A stretch of 64,000 bases of DNA from JAJFUB01 sp964622325. Its GTDB lineage: Bacteria; Armatimonadota; Zipacnadia; Zipacnadales; UBA11051. This document shows positions 61,105 through 64,000 of the stretch, piece after piece (position 1 is the first letter of the stretch; every line of letters starts with the position of its first letter). The notes under the pieces were generated by a model. It made no database searches. It had not been told where the DNA came from and saw only the letters and a list, made by a program, of their open reading frames with translations. The position numbers and the translations under genes were made by a program. The stretch is from positions 46,837-110,836 of the forward strand of contig CAZUOJ010000002.1 in assembly GCA_964622325.1 (NCBI GenBank). Reading direction: 5' to 3'.

Positions 61105-61907
61105 TGGAAGAAAAAAGGCTGATCCGCATGCTTTGGCGGCTGAAACACAACAAAGGATTTTCGCTCATAGAGCTGCTCGTCGTGCTCGGAATCTTTGTCA
61201 TTCTGGCCGCCATCCTCGTGCCGATGGGCAAGCGGCTGCGCGAGAACAATCGCACGAGCACCTGCGAGGCGCATTTGCAGCATATTGGGCAGGCGCTGCG
61301 GATGTATTATCTGGACGAGGGCGGCGTGCCGCCCATTGGCGTGGAGGGCACAATAGTGAACGGCGTGCCGACGCCGACGGGCTCCAGCGTGGATCTGGCG
61401 GCCTGGCCCTCCTTGCAGACGCTGTTTGTGCTGGGCTATCTGCGGGATCGGGGCACCCTGCATTGCCCGCGGCACACCAAGACGCTCAACGGGGCGAATT
61501 TGACTGTGGATGATCCGGAATATTACGCCAGCTATATTTTGCCCGATCCGCTGGCCAAGCCGACGAATGCGCCCTTGAAGCAATACAAGTACATGCCCTA
61601 TCGGTGGGCGACCGCGAGCGATTATCCGAATGATTATCAGCGGCAACTGACCACAAATGTAAAACAAGTCACGATTAATGGGACAGATTATCTCGTGACA
61701 ACGCCCGGCGATGTGATGCCGGCGGATGACACTATCGTGACCTGGTGCAATTATCATCGGCCGTATTATCAGCTCAATGGCCATGGCCAATATCTGGTGC
61801 TGTACTGGGATGGATCCGTGAAGCTGCTGGATGAGGAATTGTTTACGACGGACAATGTGGGGCCGGCGGAAGCCTGGCTGGTCAAGCCCACAGATACGGC
61901 CCATTAG
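61101..61907 (+). CDS. Type IV pilin-like protein (second)
   Basis: The protein has 268 residues. The leader MMEEKRLIRMLWRLKHNKG is followed by FSLIELLVVLGIFVILAAIL, and then a pseudopilin-like helix (KRLRENNRTSTCEAHLQHIG) resembling the first pilin of the cluster. The distal part contains DDTIVTWCNYHRPYYQLNGH then GQYLVLYWDGSVKLLD, a HxxDGSV-like tail often seen in DUF1559-type Armatimonadota/Planctomycete prepilins. It is translated with coupling from the preceding gene (4-base overlap). Confidence 0.9.
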   Translation: MMEEKRLIRMLWRLKHNKGFSLIELLVVLGIFVILAAILVPMGKRLRENNRTSTCEAHLQHIGQALRMYYLDEGGVPPIGVEGTIVNGVPTPTGSSVDLAAWPSLQTLFVLGYLRDRGTLHCPRHTKTLNGANLTVDDPEYYASYILPDPLAKPTNAPLKQYKYMPYRWATASDYPNDYQRQLTTNVKQVTINGTDYLVTTPGDVMPADDTIVTWCNYHRPYYQLNGHGQYLVLYWDGSVKLLDEELFTTDNVGPAEAWLVKPTDTAH

Positions 61908-61959
61908 GCATACGAAGATGCACACGCCCAACATTGCTCACCTTAAAGGCCTGCGAAAA

Positions 61960-63591
61960 ATGAACCGACACGGCGGCTTTACGCTGGTGGAAGTGCTCGT
62001 CGTGCTGGCCATCCTCGTGATTTTGTTTGGCCTGCTGTTTGCTCCCATGATGGCGGGGCTGGATATGGCCACGCAGGGGCAAATTAATGTGCGCTTGCAA
62101 GAGATCGCCCGGGCCGCGGCGGAGCAGATGCGCCGTGAGCTGGCGAACGCGATTTATGTGTATCCGCCGCCGACATATCCAGTCGGGACAAGCGCTGTGA
62201 CGGATTATTCCGAGATTGTGTTCGTGCCGGCGGAAACCGATGCCGAAGGGAATCTGGTGACGCCGCGGCGGCCGCGGATGTTTCCCAATGGGGAATATAA
62301 AGTCGTGCGCTTTTGTGTGAAGCCGCCGGATTTGAGCAACGGCAAAACATACGATGATCATAATCCCTTCGTGCTGGTGCGCCAGGAGGGGGCTTATCAA
62401 TGGGATCCGGCGCTCGGCCGCTATGTGTTCGGCAGTTTTGACAGCAATGGGGATTTTGTGCCGGGCCAGGCCATTGTGGAAAATGCCCTCACGCCGCGGG
62501 AGAATTATGATATTCCGGCCACAGCCACAATCTGTCTGGATGATAAGACGATGCATGTGGGCTATGTGGAGCAATGCCCGAATGATGGCAGCACCAATCT
62601 TGTCTATCTGCATGAGCATGTGAAGTTCCAGCCCCAGCGGATTATGGGGGAGGCTTTGGCGGCCCAGGAGAATAACGCCGTGTATCAGGCGCGGCATGGG
62701 ATGTGGATGGGGACGCCCAATAATGGCCTGATCCCGCTTGCGGGGCCGCTGTCTCAGGCGACTTCGGAATTGCAGCCGCGCTTGCTTTTGTATCGCTGGG
62801 ATGGCAGTGCCTACAATCAGATTGTGCTGGATACCTTCAATATCGTGCCGCCGGAGCTCAAGCTGCGCTACAATTCGGCGACAGGGACCGTGCTCGTGGG
62901 GGAATGGCGCACAGTCAAGATTGAAGTGCCCAATCCCGGCACAGCACCGGGCGCGGGCCAATTCTATCCGCTGCGCATTGAAGGGGACACATACGACGGC
63001 AGTGGCAGCGGGACGCAAACAGCGCCTGTGGCGCCGATTTATCCGAAGCCGCCCACCGAATGGGGCGAGCCGCAAATGCCGATTGCCTATCGGATCAATC
63101 CCGAAAAAAGCGACAGCTCTGGCGCGCCGGCCAAGATTGTGCCGGGCAGCATCCGGGTGGCGGCTGTCGCCACCACAGCCAACGACACGCGTCGCGCCCA
63201 ATATACATATGTTCAGGAGATTAATCAAGCGGATCTGGGCCTGTATGAATTCAGTGTCTTTATGCCGGACAATCAGACATGGGCGGAGGTGCGTTTCAAT
63301 CGCTATGAGCCGCCGGCGCCGCCGCAATTCGGGCCTAATCTGGATACTTTCGCCCTGTATATTTCTTATTATTATCGGCGCAATTTTGCGCCCGGTGGCG
63401 AATATCGGGATGATGTGCTCTATGCCGATTATTCCACGGCAGAGATTATCAATATCACTTTGATTCCGCAGCGTTTTGTGGATCTGGAGCCCTATCGGAG
63501 CGGGGCCCAGAATCTTGTAGTGCCGCCGGATCAGCCTGTTACGGCTGTGCCCGTGCGGACACAAGCAGTGCTGCACATCTCACGACATTAA
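61960..63591 (+). CDS. Large prepilin-like protein (PilW-type)
   Basis: The protein has about 543 residues. The short leader MNRHGG is followed by FTLVEVLVVLAILVILFGLL, a class III prepilin signal. A PilW/PulJ-like N-helix (RLQEIARAAAEQMRRELANA) and a long beta-rich region come next. I chose the ATG at 61960, because it gives the usual 6-residue leader and has AAAGG 9 bases upstream; an ATG at 61918 would give a 20-residue leader. It probably belongs to the same transcript as the preceding three pilins. No ligand-binding motif was recognised. Confidence 0.85.
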   Translation: MNRHGGFTLVEVLVVLAILVILFGLLFAPMMAGLDMATQGQINVRLQEIARAAAEQMRRELANAIYVYPPPTYPVGTSAVTDYSEIVFVPAETDAEGNLVTPRRPRMFPNGEYKVVRFCVKPPDLSNGKTYDDHNPFVLVRQEGAYQWDPALGRYVFGSFDSNGDFVPGQAIVENALTPRENYDIPATATICLDDKTMHVGYVEQCPNDGSTNLVYLHEHVKFQPQRIMGEALAAQENNAVYQARHGMWMGTPNNGLIPLAGPLSQATSELQPRLLLYRWDGSAYNQIVLDTFNIVPPELKLRYNSATGTVLVGEWRTVKIEVPNPGTAPGAGQFYPLRIEGDTYDGSGSGTQTAPVAPIYPKPPTEWGEPQMPIAYRINPEKSDSSGAPAKIVPGSIRVAAVATTANDTRRAQYTYVQEINQADLGLYEFSVFMPDNQTWAEVRFNRYEPPAPPQFGPNLDTFALYISYYYRRNFAPGGEYRDDVLYADYSTAEIINITLIPQRFVDLEPYRSGAQNLVVPPDQPVTAVPVRTQAVLHISRH

Positions 63592-63680
63592 TCCGCAGGA
63601 TGTAGTCCATAAGGCGAGATTTTCGCCGCAGATAAAGCCAAATGGCGCAGGATGTTTTGGCATAATGAACGGCTCAGGCC

Positions 63681-64000
63681 ATGAATAGCACGCAGCGTTT
63701 CCATCCAAAAATGGCAGGCACAGGCAAAATCGCTTCCTTCGGAAAGCGGAGTAGCTTGGGGCGCCGCGGACAGGCCCTGCTCATCGCCGTACTGCTGATG
63801 AGCGTAATCTTGCTGGTGGGCATTTTGTTTGCCGCCCTCGTCACCTACAATCAGGGGCAATCGGCGCGGCACACCGATGTCGTGGCGGCGTCCCAGCTCG
63901 CGCTGGCGGGCATTCAATATGCGAATGCGCAGCTGCAATACAGTCCGCAGGGGGCGGATTGGCGCCCGCGCTTTGTCCCCTACACGGGCAATGGCAGCGA
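63681..64000 (+). CDS. PilX-like pilus assembly protein, cut by the window end
   Basis: About 106 codons are visible before the right edge. After a basic, Ser-rich N-terminus, RRGQALLIAVLLMSVILLVG then ILFAALVTYNQGQSARH marks the helix typical of PilX-type minor-pilin assembly proteins, which lack the standard E+5 leader. Then VAASQLALAGIQYANAQL follows. It continues the minor-pilin operon. The start could instead be the ATG ten codons later. Confidence 0.75.
   Translation, partial: MNSTQRFHPKMAGTGKIASFGKRSSLGRRGQALLIAVLLMSVILLVGILFAALVTYNQGQSARHTDVVAASQLALAGIQYANAQLQYSPQGADWRPRFVPYTGNGS

Noticed and set aside
1..64000. tRNA, rRNA, insertion sequence or prophage
   Set aside because: No TTCRANYC-type tRNA arm, transposase, integrase or phage structural gene was seen on either strand.

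Overview
The window looks like part of a draft chromosome or metagenome-assembled genome of a bacterium related to Armatimonadota. The main evidence is the pilin-like proteins near the right end. Their class III leaders run GFSLIELLVVISIIVILAAI and then FPVFGSVREKARQ, a signature very common in that phylum. SpoVS next to RecA/RNase Y/YmdB, many secreted carbohydrate-active proteins and large secreted TPR proteins fit the same picture. The assignment is an inference from protein resemblance; there is no rRNA here. Two runs of exactly 100 N (29732-29831 and 48272-48371) are scaffold joins. I see no tRNA, rRNA, CRISPR array, insertion sequence or prophage gene.

Layout, left half. 1-2993 (minus): a flippase-like membrane protein, a PAP2 phosphatase fused in frame to TsaE, and TsaB, so two t6A tRNA-modification proteins. 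3237-6531: a Gfo/Idh/MocA oxidoreductase, a uroporphyrinogen-decarboxylase-like protein and an ankyrin-repeat protein. 7015-9387: a secreted glycosidase-like protein. 9499-16981: MoxR ATPase, DUF58 protein, membrane transglutaminase and a secreted giant TPR protein. 17039-18555: a divergent pair, a small secreted carbohydrate-binding-like protein and a membrane TPR protein. 18830-25870: the DNA-repair/RNA-turnover cluster cinA-thpR-recA-recX-rny-ymdB-spoVS. 26159-31136 (minus): a small membrane protein, ribD, ribE, ribBA, ribH and an HtrA protease. One N gap removes the end of ribD and the start of ribE.

Layout, right half. 31369-34848: a secreted copper-amine-oxidase-N-domain protein, then a convergent U32-like protein. 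35144-39804: an MFS transporter with a C-terminal HEAT array, ComF, a DegT/DnrJ aminotransferase and a small protein. 39990-41989 (minus): an AAC(3)-like acyltransferase and a cysteine desulfurase. 42212-48167: a GH99-like secreted protein, an M48 protease and an FAD-linked oxidase. 48590-51877: ruvX, mltG, yqeG and aroE. 52199-64000: a type IV pilus cluster, pilB-pilT-pilC-pilD, then four pilin-like proteins (two unusually large) and a partial PilX-like gene cut by the window edge.

Most interesting points: the PAP2-TsaE fusion; a RibBA whose DHBP-synthase half has lost most catalytic residues; the MFS-HEAT fusion; a 55-bp repeat abutting both sides of an N gap (a de Bruijn-assembly signature); strong inverted repeats in the spoVS leader, the pilB leader and the pilT-pilC intergenic region; and a marked scarcity of GGT/ACC in much of the window but not in the pilus genes. 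I found no clearly new defence or mobile system.
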